DNA of 38,043 nucleotides from Deltaproteobacteria bacterium (GCA_016218815.1 JACRCX010000015.1:1-38043), one strand, 5' to 3'; counted from the first letter of the stretch, positions 6,439 to 14,335 are shown. Notes: a model not told the origin generated them from the sequence alone. Made by a program: numbers and translations.

Positions 6439-8580
6439 TCACCCCCGGAACCCGATCGCCGCAGCACGGCTCTCGCCGTCGTGCTTCATGCGGCACTCGG
6501 CGTCGAGGCGCTCGACGATCTGCCCCGGGTCGACCGCCTGGCCCAGCAGGTCCAGCTGCCGGCGCACCGTCGCGAAGTCGCCCGGGGTCAGCGTGGACTG
6601 CCGGCCGAGCTCGGCACGCAGCCGCGCCAGGTCGCCGCCCTCCGGCAACGAGAGCCCGACGTCCGCGGCCAGCGCGCCAAACATCTTCCAGGACTGCTCG
6701 GCGGTCATGTACGAGAACTGCACCTTGAGCATGAACCGGCGGAACGACGCCTGGTCCAGCCGATCGACCAGGTTCGTGCCGCAGAAGAAGAGGCCCTCGA
6801 ACGCCTCCATCTGCACCAGCAGCTCGTTGACCTGCGTCACCTCCCACGACCGGACGGCGCCGCGCCGGTCGCCCAGGAACCCGTCGGCCTCGTCCAGCAG
6901 CAGGACCGCGCCCGCCGCCCGCGCCTCGCCGAACATCTGGGCGATGAGCTTCTCCGTGTTCCCCACGAACATGTCCAAAAGGTCCGACGCACGGCGGACG
7001 AGGAGCGGCTTGCCCAGCCGCTCGGCCACGTGACGCGAGTACTCCGTCTTGCCCGTGCCCGGCGGGCCGTAGAGCAGGATGCTCCCCGCCGGGTTCCGGC
7101 ACAGCGACCCGGCCAGCGCTCCGACGTCCAGGCTCGCGTTGACGTACGCGAGGTCGTACTGGATCGTCGTCCGCCGCAACGCGCCCGTCGTGAACGCGTC
7201 GCCCCGCGCCCCCAGCCGGGCCGCCAGGACGCGATCGATCGTGCGCTCGACGGCGGCGCTGTCCATGACCTCGGCCAGACGCACGACCCGCGCCACGCTC
7301 TCCATGTCCGCGGGGGAGAGTTTTTCGCAGTCCGCCAGCCGCTGGACCACGCGCTCGCCGACGGCGAGACCGTCCAGATGGCGCTCGAGCATCCGCTGCC
7401 GCACCGCGCGCGGCGGGTTCTTGATTTCGACCTGGAGGACGAAGCGCCGCAGGAACGCCGGGTCGACCTGGCCGATCGTGTTGCTGATCCACAACGTCGG
7501 CACCGGGTTCTCCTCCAGCGCCCGGTTCGTGAACCCCTTGAGCCTCCCCGACCGTCGGCGCGGCGCGAAGAACGACATGCCTTCGTCCGGAAAGACGTCC
7601 TCCATTTCGTCGAACAGCATCAGCGAGGACTGGCTGCGGTTGAACAGTCGCTGGCAGAGCATGAAGCGCGCGAGCCGGTCCGGACCCTTGACCGGGTCGC
7701 CGTCGGCCTCCGCGACCGGGACTTCGTGCATGTCGAGCGAGGTCATCGCCGCCACGATCCTGGCGAACTCGGTCTTCCCGGTCCCGGGCGCGCCGAAGAT
7801 GAGGACGTTGAAGCCCGCGTCCGAGGATTGGCGCGCGTTGCGGAGCACGGTGCACAGGAGCTGCAGCTCGTCGTGCAGGTGCGGGAAGTCGTCGGCGGTG
7901 AGCGCGGGCTGCGGCGCGCGGCGCGCGAAGCGGGCGACCAGCGCCGCGTCGTCGGAGTGCTCGTCCATCAGGATGCGGTCGAGGCCCTGCATGACCTGCA
8001 GCGGGCTCTCCCGCCACGGCCGTTCGTCGTCGTTCTGGCGCAGCAGGCCGGTCGCGACGAGGGCGCCGTCGCGCTGCAAGGCGCGCACGGCGTCCGCCTC
8101 CTCGAGCTGCAAGACGCCGGCGAGCGCCCGCGCCAGGTCGGTCGTCGTGCCGCTCTTGAACCAGGCCAACGGCGCGGCGATCTCGGGGCGGGCCTGGGAG
8201 AGCGTCGCGAACGCGAGGACGAGCTTCTCGGCCGCATCGAGCCCGAGCATCCGGCCGAGCCGCTCGAGGTTGTGGAACAGCGGGAAGTCCAGCGACGGCT
8301 GGTGCCGCTCGAGGGCCGCGAGGCGCCGGCGTACCAGGCGCCGCGCCGTCCTGCGGTCCTTGAGCATGGTGTTCTCCGGGAGCCCGACGAGCTGCAGCGC
8401 CTCTTCCATGCCCATCAGCGGGTGGCTCATCCCGGTCGCCGACACGACCTGCCGGGTCATCGCGCGGATCGTCCAGAGCTGCGCGATGCCCATCCACGCC
8501 GCGGACGGGTCCGGCGGGCGCCGCCGCCCCCGGGGCCTCAGCATCCGCATCCCTTTCGCTGGCCGAACGATGGTCGCCAT
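6439..8580 (-). CDS. Two-domain AAA+ ATPase
   Basis: ATG at 8580 has AAGGAGGTG seven bases upstream. The 713-aa protein has a helical N-terminal domain (about 1-250) and two AAA+ modules. Module 1 has Walker A GAPGTGKT near residue 262 and Walker B SLMLFDEMEDVFP. Module 2 has Walker A GPPGTGKT near residue 503, Walker B AVLLLDEADGF and a CDC48/VPS4-type pattern with ATP sensor GTNLVDRLD. Both sites look intact, so it is probably a ring-forming remodeller or unfoldase. The C-terminal region ends in AAIGFRG. It sits directly after the 235-aa gene and shares its orientation with the GGCT-like gene; a conflict or defence role is inferred from context only. Two fragments of a paralogue survive at 2651-3038. 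Confidence 0.88.
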   Translation of the reverse strand: MATIVRPAKGMRMLRPRGRRRPPDPSAAWMGIAQLWTIRAMTRQVVSATGMSHPLMGMEEALQLVGLPENTMLKDRRTARRLVRRRLAALERHQPSLDFPLFHNLERLGRMLGLDAAEKLVLAFATLSQARPEIAAPLAWFKSGTTTDLARALAGVLQLEEADAVRALQRDGALVATGLLRQNDDERPWRESPLQVMQGLDRILMDEHSDDAALVARFARRAPQPALTADDFPHLHDELQLLCTVLRNARQSSDAGFNVLIFGAPGTGKTEFARIVAAMTSLDMHEVPVAEADGDPVKGPDRLARFMLCQRLFNRSQSSLMLFDEMEDVFPDEGMSFFAPRRRSGRLKGFTNRALEENPVPTLWISNTIGQVDPAFLRRFVLQVEIKNPPRAVRQRMLERHLDGLAVGERVVQRLADCEKLSPADMESVARVVRLAEVMDSAAVERTIDRVLAARLGARGDAFTTGALRRTTIQYDLAYVNASLDVGALAGSLCRNPAGSILLYGPPGTGKTEYSRHVAERLGKPLLVRRASDLLDMFVGNTEKLIAQMFGEARAAGAVLLLDEADGFLGDRRGAVRSWEVTQVNELLVQMEAFEGLFFCGTNLVDRLDQASFRRFMLKVQFSYMTAEQSWKMFGALAADVGLSLPEGGDLARLRAELGRQSTLTPGDFATVRRQLDLLGQAVDPGQIVERLDAECRMKHDGESRAAAIGFRG

Positions 8581-8620
8581 CGCCGTCACCTCCTTCGACC
8601 CGACATTCAACGACGACGCC

Positions 8621-8637
8621 GCGCCAGGAAGTGACAC
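8621..8637 (-). promoter_or_regulatory. 17-bp recurrent palindromic element, copy 5
   Basis: The + strand reads gcgccaggaagtgacac, four bases after the preceding gene's stop and 41 bp upstream of the AAA+ start. The A at position 4 of the consensus is C here. Confidence 0.5.
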
Positions 8638-8640
8638 GGG

Positions 8641-9348
8641 TCAGGGCGGCAACGTCTTGAACACCATGGCCTCGTCCCACGAGAGTCTTCTGCCGACGCA
8701 GAGCCCGAAGGTGTAGGAATCGTCGCGGTGCAGGCGGTGCAGGACGTCGAGGATGCGCCAGGCGTACTCGTGGACCACGAGGCGCAGGCCGAGCACCCGG
8801 GCGCCGGTGCCCAGCGGGAGGCGCCCGGACGTCGACTCGTCGGGCGGCTCGGGCAGCACCTCCTCGAGCTTCTCTGCGGGCCACAGGGCGAGGAGGACGC
8901 GGCGCAGCGTGTCGCGTTCCTCGCCGCGGCCGAAGGTGGCCCACACGTCGGCGCCGGACAGCACGTCGAACAGGCGCCCCAGGGCGTACGTCGCGCGCAC
9001 GGTCCGGCTCCACGACTGCTCGATCTTCAGCGACGCGTAGTGGGTGCGGTAGACCTGCTCGGCGAAGTCCTCTTCGAAGCGCGCGCCGTGTAGTCGTGGC
9101 TCCTCGCCGACGCCGAGGATGCGTCTGGCCGCCGCGACGCGATCTTTCGGAAACCGCGCTCGCAGCCGTTCGATCTGCCCGGCCGACAATTCGAGCGTCG
9201 ATCGCCAGTCCTGGCGGAGCCCCTGCGGCGCGTCGTCCCGGAGGGCGTCCAGGTTGGTTTCGGCCCATTCGCGCGCGCGTTCGGGGAGCGCTCCTGGCCG
9301 TCTCTCGGCTTGTGGAACGGTTGGTTGCCTCGGATGTGGTTTCGCCAT
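8641..9348 (-). CDS. Hypothetical protein, 235 aa, AAA+ partner
   Basis: ATG at 9348 begins MAKPHPRQPTVPQAER. The ribosome site is poorly spaced (GGAGGC directly before it), so a start further in is possible. The N-terminus is Arg/Pro-rich; the rest is mainly helical with many Trp and Leu (RTVRATYALGRLFDVLSG, VVHEYAWRILDVLHRLH). No catalytic motif or membrane segment is visible. The stop is 60 bp from the AAA+ start, so the two are likely co-expressed and may act together. Family unknown. Confidence 0.65.
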   Translation of the reverse strand: MAKPHPRQPTVPQAERRPGALPERAREWAETNLDALRDDAPQGLRQDWRSTLELSAGQIERLRARFPKDRVAAARRILGVGEEPRLHGARFEEDFAEQVYRTHYASLKIEQSWSRTVRATYALGRLFDVLSGADVWATFGRGEERDTLRRVLLALWPAEKLEEVLPEPPDESTSGRLPLGTGARVLGLRLVVHEYAWRILDVLHRLHRDDSYTFGLCVGRRLSWDEAMVFKTLPP

Positions 9349-9370
9349 GCCTCCATGAGAGGACGGCGGG

Positions 9371-9387
9371 GCGACAGGAATTGACGC
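9371..9387 (-). promoter_or_regulatory. 17-bp recurrent palindromic element, copy 6
   Basis: The + strand reads gcgacaggaattgacgc, 23 bp upstream of the ATG at 9348, at the head of the leftward cluster. Confidence 0.55.
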
Positions 9388-9415
9388 GGGGGGGGAGGGG
9401 GGGCGCTGGGCGCCC
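9388..9415. other. G-tract and perfect hairpin between divergent genes
   Basis: Eight G, one A and seven G (9388-9403) run into GGGCGC-TGG-GCGCCC (9401-9415), a 6-bp stem with a 3-base loop. It could form a G-quadruplex or act as a barrier between the divergent 235-aa gene and mntA-like gene. No function is shown. Confidence 0.5.
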
Positions 9416-9447
9416 GTGGGTGGTTGTTGGTCGTTGGATGGGTCCGC

Positions 9448-9476
9448 TTGACGCGAAGGTGTGCGGTCGGTAGGTT
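9448..9476 (+). promoter_or_regulatory. Sigma-70-like promoter of the MntA/HepT pair
   Basis: TTGACG (9448-9453), 17 bases, TAGGTT (9471-9476). Transcription would begin near 9483, right at the GTG start at 9484, so the message is probably leaderless. Confidence 0.5.
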
Positions 9477-9483
9477 GAACGGC

Positions 9484-9912
9484 GTGGGCGACGTGCACCC
9501 CGAGCTCGCGCAACTCACGATGGCCGTGGCCGACGAGGCCTCACGGACGCAGTGGATTGACGCCTGCGTCGTCTTCGGCTCCGCGGCGCTCTCCCGGCTG
9601 GGACCCCACAGCGACGTCGACGTCGGATGGGTCGGCGTTGGTGTGGACGTCGCACGCGAGGCCGAATTCAGGCGGGGCCTCCAGCGCCGCCTGACTCGGG
9701 ATCTGCATCTGGTCGACCTCGAGCGGGCCGGCATCCTGCTGCGCATCGCCGCCGTACGCGAGGGCGCCGTCGTGTTCCAGCGTCAGCCGGAGTCCTGGAC
9801 GCGCTTCGCCGCCCGGTCGATCGCCGAATGGCTCGACTTCCTGCCGCTCGTGCAACGCTGCGCCGCGGGGGTTCGCCAGGCCATCCTGGACACGGGGCAT
9901 CGCGATGGTTGA
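9484..9912 (+). CDS. mntA: MntA-like nucleotidyltransferase antitoxin
   Basis: The protein carries the exact minimal nucleotidyltransferase motif GSx10DxD in VFGSAALSRLGPHSDVDVGW, with a later Asp in LHLVDLERAG as the third metal ligand. MntA antitoxins add AMP groups to the Tyr of HepT toxins and so silence them. The GTG at 9484 (GDVHPELAQL) is chosen because a good promoter ends eight bases before it; an in-frame start at 9424 would lie upstream of that promoter. The gene overlaps the next by 8 bp, the usual arrangement of this toxin-antitoxin type. The gene symbol rests on motif and context. Confidence 0.85.
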   Translation: MGDVHPELAQLTMAVADEASRTQWIDACVVFGSAALSRLGPHSDVDVGWVGVGVDVAREAEFRRGLQRRLTRDLHLVDLERAGILLRIAAVREGAVVFQRQPESWTRFAARSIAEWLDFLPLVQRCAAGVRQAILDTGHRDG

Positions 9913-10318
9913 ACAGGCGGTGCTGCTTCGCAAGGCCGCGGAGGTGCGTCGCTACGTCGGCAGCGTGCGCCAGCGATTGGAACGCGCCGGGACGGCAGAA
10001 CCGTCCGAGGAAGAGCGTGACCTCGTCGCGTTCCACCTGTTGCTCGCGGCGCAGGCCGCGATCGATCTCGCGACCCACTTCATCGCCGACCGGGGTCTGG
10101 CCGTCCCGGGATCCTACCGGGATGCGTTTCACAGTCTGGCCCGTGCCGGACTCATCGACGATGTGTTGGCCGAGCGCCTGGCCGACTGCGCCGCCGTCCG
10201 GAACCGGATCGCCCACGTGTACGACAGTCTCGATTGGCGCCGACTAGCGACCGAAATCCCCGCGCACCTCGAGGCCCTCGAAACGTTCCTCGTCGCCGTC
10301 GCCGCCGTCTCGCCCTGA
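9905..10318 (+). CDS. hepT: HepT-like HEPN ribonuclease toxin
   Basis: The 137-aa all-helical protein contains RNRIAHVY near residues 100-107, which fits RX4HXY, the catalytic motif of HepT toxins and the site where MntA places AMP (the Tyr). HEPN toxins of this group cut RNA as dimers. ATG at 9905 overlaps the end of the MntA-like gene, so the two are coupled. Length and motif are normal and the pair looks intact. It is known to act as a toxin-antitoxin and, in some hosts, in phage defence. Confidence 0.87.
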   Translation: MVEQAVLLRKAAEVRRYVGSVRQRLERAGTAEPSEEERDLVAFHLLLAAQAAIDLATHFIADRGLAVPGSYRDAFHSLARAGLIDDVLAERLADCAAVRNRIAHVYDSLDWRRLATEIPAHLEALETFLVAVAAVSP

Positions 10319-10372
10319 GCGAAGTCGAAGGGCCGCTCTGACCTCTCAGTCCCAGGGCCCGGGAACGGATCG

Positions 10373-10570
10373 TTGAACTTGGAGGCAACTACGCGGACGC
10401 GACTGGTGGAGAAGCAGCTACGGCGTTCGGGGGCGCCGGACCCGGGGCGGCTGGCGGACTTGTACTTGCGGGGCTGGCTGAGCGACGTGCGGCGGGCGGT
10501 CTGGATCGACGAGGGGATCGTCCGCATGGCGGAGCAGTGGGGGGTGTTGCCGGAGGGGTTTAGGAGGGGA
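10373..10570 (+). CDS. Possible truncated or small ORF
   Basis: From a TTG at 10373 about 66 codons show the high G/C third-position pattern of real genes (RLADLYLRGWLSDVRRAVWIDEGIVRMAEQWG). After about 10,570 the frame stays open but runs antisense to the convergent gene ending at 10621 and loses that pattern. It may be the front of a gene whose rest was lost. This is the only content I see in the 302 bases between hepT and that gene. Family unknown. Confidence 0.3.
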
Positions 10571-10620
10571 AAAGGGGCGGTTGAGAACGTGGGCGCAGGC
10601 GAAGCGCTGTCCGTTGAGTT

Positions 10621-11658
10621 CTATCGCTGCTCGCGCAGCGCCGAGGGTGGCTGGGCTGTTGAGCCGGAGTACCACGCCGGCGGGAGAAGAAAGCGAGCAG
10701 GCGTCCGGACCAGGATCCGGCCGTCCATGAGCCGGAGCCACGTGGCAAACACATCGGCGGCCCCGGTGTCCAGCGTGGCGTCGCGAAACGCGAGGTGCCT
10801 GACGAGGTGCCGGCGGGCGCGATGGCCGTCGAAGCGAGGGTCCTGCTCGCCCAGCGACGCATACACCTCGAGCGTCATCGCGGGCGGAGCCGGTGGACCG
10901 TCGGGCCGGGTTGCGGGAAGAAACGCGCAGAACTTCGCGGGGGCGGACTGCGGGCGGGCGCCGGGCAGACACACGAAGAACTGGACCCTCCTCCTTCCCC
11001 AGAGGCCTGCATCCGGTCCCGTGATGGTCTCGTTCCAGACGTGGAGATTCTCGACGACGTCCGTTGCGTCCCCTGCGAAATGGATCCGATGATGCCTGAC
11101 GTCTTCGAATCGAGCGACCGCCAGCACCCGGTCAAGCTCGCCCCGGATGGGCAGCCTGTCCGCCGCGAGTTGGCTTTGGGAACGGCCGTTGAGGGCGGCG
11201 ACCTCGTGTGCCGCGAGGTGCCGCAGCAGAGAAACCTGGAACGCGGGCAAGCCGCACGTCCGGAGCAACCGGGAGAACGCGGCTACGAGGTTGCGCCGAC
11301 CGGACTGGATGTGGGGGCTGAGCATGCTGATGAGCGTGTCCTCGGGGCCCAGCTGTCCGGAGCCGCGAGCGACGAAGAACTTCGCCTGGTTCGCCACGGG
11401 GTCGGCCCTGCTGATCTCGAATTCGATGACCACCCGCCGCCCCGACTCGTGGGTGAGCAGCACGTCGCATCGCGGGTCGAAGCCGAGCCGGTCTCGAACT
11501 GCCGAGTCCAGCAGATGCACCTCGCCGGTGCACCGCCAGTCCGGCAGCTTCCGCCTCGCAAACTCCGCCCCGAGAAACCTCGCCAGCGATCCCATGACGC
11601 CCGCCTGCTTCGTCCATTCGGCCGAGACGATCGTGCCCGATGGTAGGTTGCGCCGCAA
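10621..11658 (-). CDS. Hypothetical nuclease-like protein, 345 aa
   Basis: The best start is TTG at 11658, inside a perfect-looking palindrome; an in-frame ATG (MGSLARFLG) lies 22 codons later. Residues about 45-95 read DPRCDVLLTHESGRRVVIEFEISRADP: a D, then a beta strand with ExE, as in some divergent PD-(D/E)xK nucleases, but the Lys is not in place, so this is only a suggestion. The C-terminal half has Trp-rich beta strands. It follows the HNH gene by 85 bp on the same strand and may be the third gene of that unit. Confidence 0.6.
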   Translation of the reverse strand: MRRNLPSGTIVSAEWTKQAGVMGSLARFLGAEFARRKLPDWRCTGEVHLLDSAVRDRLGFDPRCDVLLTHESGRRVVIEFEISRADPVANQAKFFVARGSGQLGPEDTLISMLSPHIQSGRRNLVAAFSRLLRTCGLPAFQVSLLRHLAAHEVAALNGRSQSQLAADRLPIRGELDRVLAVARFEDVRHHRIHFAGDATDVVENLHVWNETITGPDAGLWGRRRVQFFVCLPGARPQSAPAKFCAFLPATRPDGPPAPPAMTLEVYASLGEQDPRFDGHRARRHLVRHLAFRDATLDTGAADVFATWLRLMDGRILVRTPARFLLPPAWYSGSTAQPPSALREQR

Positions 11659-11665
11659 CCCTACC
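11642..11665. promoter_or_regulatory. Palindrome over the start of the 345-aa gene
   Basis: GGTAGGTTGC (11642-11651), GCC, then GCAACCCTACC (11655-11665) form an inverted repeat with one bulged base. It covers the likely start codon and could be an operator or a hairpin that controls translation. Confidence 0.45.
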
Positions 11666-11743
11666 GGCGCGGCACCTACTTCTCAGGCACACACATCCCC
11701 TACCCCTTTTTCGGGCCACCCATTCCCACGCTGAAGTTCACCC

Positions 11744-12910
11744 TCATGCGTCCCTACCGTCGCCGACGATTCCGCACTCGCTCGTGCCGGCGCCGAGCGC
11801 GTTGCGGAGCGCGCACGGATCCACCGGTTCGAACCTGCCTCGGTGGCCCAGCCACAGCTGCGAGGTTGCCGGCAGATGCAGGTAGATGGCGCGCGCGACG
11901 GCTCCGGATCGCGAGTCGTCGGAGGGCCAGCCGGCACGGCGCGCGAGCTCTTCCAGGTCCGTGGTCCGCTGCAAGTTTCGCGCGGACCACCGGCCCACGT
12001 GCGACGTCGCGGCAAGAAAGTCCCGCTTGTCGTTGTTGCACCGCGGGTCGACCGCCACGAGGTTCTGCACGTCGTCGAGCGGGTAGCGCGCCCATGGGAC
12101 GAAATGGTCCACCTCGACTCGGCTCCCAAGCTTGTTGCCGCAATAGAAGCACCGGTCCTCCTGCAACTCGCGGAGGGGATGCCGGACCGCGGCGAGTGCC
12201 GCCCGCTGGCTGCCGAAGAGGAATTCCTCGAGCTGACGCTCGCCGGTCAGTTCACGGTTCAAGTCCGCCACCATCGCTGCCCACTCACGCTGGATGAGCG
12301 GCCGAAGGAGGCCGGCCAGTCGCACCAGGTGCTCGCCGGTCCGGCCGACGAAACGGATCTGGTTATCGATGCCGCGGCGGATGCTGCGTCGGGTGACGTC
12401 TTCGCCCCATTGGATCGTGTAGAGCGAGGCCCGGGACTCGCCCCTTCCGAGTTTAGGGAGCAAGGGAAGGGGCATCTTCATGAGTTTCCACTCGACGTGG
12501 CGGATCAATGCGTCGAACGCGGACGGGGCAGCCGCCCTTGCGCGGCCCAGAGGCGTCGACCGTTCCGGCGCATGCTGGGCCCGAAAATCCAGGATATGCT
12601 GCAAGATTTCGGCCGGGCCGCCCTTGTTCTGGGACAGGACCGTTTCGGTGGCGGTGCGCACGGCGCGTCGGGCCGGGAGGAACGGCAGCGTCTGCGGCCA
12701 GTACAACTCGATGACACGCTCCGCGAGCTGCCAAGTGGTGACCGAATCCGGTGCGGAGCCGTCGCGCGTCGCCCGCTCGAGGCAGACGTCCATCAGCCCC
12801 AACAGTACGGCGTACTTGTAGGTCGAGTTGAAGCTCCCGCGGTCAAGTAGCAGGAGGACCTGTTCGGCGGTTTCGATCGCCCCGCGATCGTCGCCTGCCG
12901 TGGATCTCAT
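11744..12910 (-). CDS. HNH endonuclease
   Basis: The 388-aa protein has a clear HNH site around residues 254-297: CFYCGNKLGSRVEVDHFVPW, then NLVAVDPRCNNDKRD. CxxC binds zinc, DH is the catalytic pair and the distal N and C complete the beta-beta-alpha-metal fold. The first ~250 residues are helical (AERVIELYWPQTLPFL) and may bind a target or partner. ATG at 12910 overlaps the stop of the HIT gene (ATGA), so the two are translationally coupled. HNH proteins of this type occur in restriction and other defence modules; here the role is inferred from that and from the setting. Confidence 0.85.
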   Translation of the reverse strand: MRSTAGDDRGAIETAEQVLLLLDRGSFNSTYKYAVLLGLMDVCLERATRDGSAPDSVTTWQLAERVIELYWPQTLPFLPARRAVRTATETVLSQNKGGPAEILQHILDFRAQHAPERSTPLGRARAAAPSAFDALIRHVEWKLMKMPLPLLPKLGRGESRASLYTIQWGEDVTRRSIRRGIDNQIRFVGRTGEHLVRLAGLLRPLIQREWAAMVADLNRELTGERQLEEFLFGSQRAALAAVRHPLRELQEDRCFYCGNKLGSRVEVDHFVPWARYPLDDVQNLVAVDPRCNNDKRDFLAATSHVGRWSARNLQRTTDLEELARRAGWPSDDSRSGAVARAIYLHLPATSQLWLGHRGRFEPVDPCALRNALGAGTSECGIVGDGRDA

Positions 12911-13284
12911 TGCCAGTACCTCGCGCGCTCGGGAAGAACCCACCGAACGCCGCCCCGCGGATCGGCCGAGTCTCCCGCGTAGCGGGGGATCACATGAAGG
13001 TGGGCGTGGGGCACGGTCTGGCCGGCCGCGGCCCCGACGTTGATGCCGATGTTGTAGCCGGCGGGCGCGTGGTTCCGCTCGATGGTCCGCCGGACCGCCG
13101 GGACCATCTCCCACATGGCAGCCCGCTCCTCGTCGGTGAGGCGGAAGAAGTCGGGCTCGTGGCGGCGGGGGACGATGAGAACGTGGCCGGGGCTCACCGG
13201 GTAGGCGTCCGCCAACGCGACGAACATCGCGCCGTCCAAGAGCAAGTCGCCCGACCGAATGCGCAGGCAGAAGGGGCATTCCAC
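12907..13284 (-). CDS. HIT family nucleotide hydrolase
   Basis: The 125-aa product begins MECPFC and contains PHAHLHVIPR near residue 100, the histidine triad of nucleotide hydrolases that cleave AMP-linked bonds such as ApppA or AMP-NH2. Residues about 30-45 (PVSPGHVLIVPRRH) form the usual first part of the fold. The start is GTG at 13284. It overlaps the HNH gene by ATGA. A free-standing HIT enzyme coupled to a nuclease suggests a nucleotide signal or adenylylated intermediate, but that is inference. Confidence 0.9.
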   Translation of the reverse strand: MECPFCLRIRSGDLLLDGAMFVALADAYPVSPGHVLIVPRRHEPDFFRLTDEERAAMWEMVPAVRRTIERNHAPAGYNIGINVGAAAGQTVPHAHLHVIPRYAGDSADPRGGVRWVLPERARYWQ

Positions 13285-13325
13285 GATCGGAGCCTACGCT
13301 TGGCGGGAGCTGGCGCGCAATCGCG

Positions 13326-13859
13326 TCAGACCAGCGGTGAACAGCGCTTCGAGGAGCGGGAAGGCTGACGCGGGAGCACTCGCCCCTCGGGGCGCGGCTG
13401 CGGCTCCTCGCCGGCGAGGAGGCAGCGACAGCCGTCGAGGGTGTCGGGGCACGACCATCCGTCGGTGAGGAGCGCCTGGAGTTCGGGGCGCAAGCCGCGG
13501 AGGTCCGATCCCGCGGCCTTGAGGCAATGGGCGCGCTCGACGTGGCGGCGGAGGTGGCGGCGGAGGCCGGGGCGGTCGGCGAGCTTGGGTTGCCACGGGT
13601 GTCCTGCCCGCAGGTCGAGCTTCTCGTCCCGTGCAGCGGGAACGAGCGGGCGCGGGGCGGCGGCGCGGGCGAGGCCGGTGAGGGTGGTGACCTGGAGGCC
13701 GGCCCAGCCGGCGGGGAAGCCGTCGTGGGTCCAGCGTTCGAGCTGCCGGTAGACCTCGCGTTCGGCGGCGGCGGTGCGACAGACGACGAGCAGGTCTTCG
13801 CGGTTCTCGACGGCCTTGCGGACCTGGTTCAGCCATGCAGCGGGCACTTTCGCTTTCAC
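13326..13859 (-). pseudogene. Truncated nuclease/helicase-type ORF
   Basis: GTG at 13859 follows GTGAGGACGAC. The first ~150 residues (LLVVCRTAAAEREVYRQLERW, GWAGLQVTTLTGLARAAAPR, LVPAARDEK) resemble the N-terminus of large AddB/PD-(D/E)xK exonuclease-like proteins, which are usually 800 residues or more. Here the frame ends after 177, and the last ~25 residues (PRPEGRVLPRQPSRS) do not look native. It is therefore likely a broken 5' fragment. It starts 26 bp after the thioredoxin-like gene. The family call is tentative. Confidence 0.5.
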
Positions 13860-13884
13860 GTCGTCCTCACTCCCAGGGGTCGGG

Positions 13885-14280
13885 TTAGCGCGACCGCTTG
13901 CGCGATGCCGACAGGATTCTCTCGGCTCGGGCGATCCAGCGCTTGGCGCCACCGGATTCGTAACCCGACTCACCGATCCTCGCGCCGGCCGAATCGAGGA
14001 ATATCACGGTCGGGTAGCCCTCGACCTTGTGCTTCTCCTGGAGCCGCTTGTTCTGGGCCTTCACCTGCGCAGTCTGGCGCTTCCTGTCCGGGAAGTCGAT
14101 CGTGAGGAGGACGACCGTGGTCTTCGCCCAGTCCGAGAACGTGTCGGTGTCGAACACCTCCTCGGCCAAGCGCATGCACCAGCCGCACCAGTCGCTGCCA
14201 GTGAAGTTGGCGAGGATCGGCCTGCTGGTCCGCTTCGATGCCGCGAGCGCGCCCTTGTAGGAAGTCAGCCACTTCGACAT
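13885..14280 (-). CDS. Cytosolic thioredoxin-like protein
   Basis: The 131-aa protein has WCGWC with cysteines 32 and 35, in the place of the CxxC redox site, and YPTVIFLD with the cis-Pro. Residue pattern and spacing match thioredoxin-fold proteins. There is no signal peptide, and the tail is basic (ASRKRSR). GGAGGTGACC lies just before the ATG. It may keep thiols reduced; its link to neighbouring genes is unknown. Confidence 0.85.
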   Translation of the reverse strand: MSKWLTSYKGALAASKRTSRPILANFTGSDWCGWCMRLAEEVFDTDTFSDWAKTTVVLLTIDFPDRKRQTAQVKAQNKRLQEKHKVEGYPTVIFLDSAGARIGESGYESGGAKRWIARAERILSASRKRSR

Positions 14281-14318
14281 TCGGTCACCTCCAGTTCCGA
14301 CGATAATGCCCGGTCACC

Positions 14319-14335
14319 GCGACAGGATCTGTCGT
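14319..14335 (-). promoter_or_regulatory. 17-bp recurrent palindromic element, copy 7
   Basis: The + strand reads gcgacaggatctgtcgt, 39 bp upstream of the thioredoxin-like gene. The GACAGGATCTGTC core is almost symmetric. Confidence 0.55.

Noticed and set aside
5747..9268. 1173-codon leftward frame spanning the AAA+ gene
   Set aside because: Only its last 180 codons are a real gene; the rest is an out-of-phase reading of the AAA+ and 235-aa genes, rich in Arg and Ala.
1263..14335. Integron attC sites as the explanation of the 17-bp element
   Set aside because: The element lacks the GTTRRRY/RYYYAAC core sites and attC-type length, and no integron integrase is present in the window.
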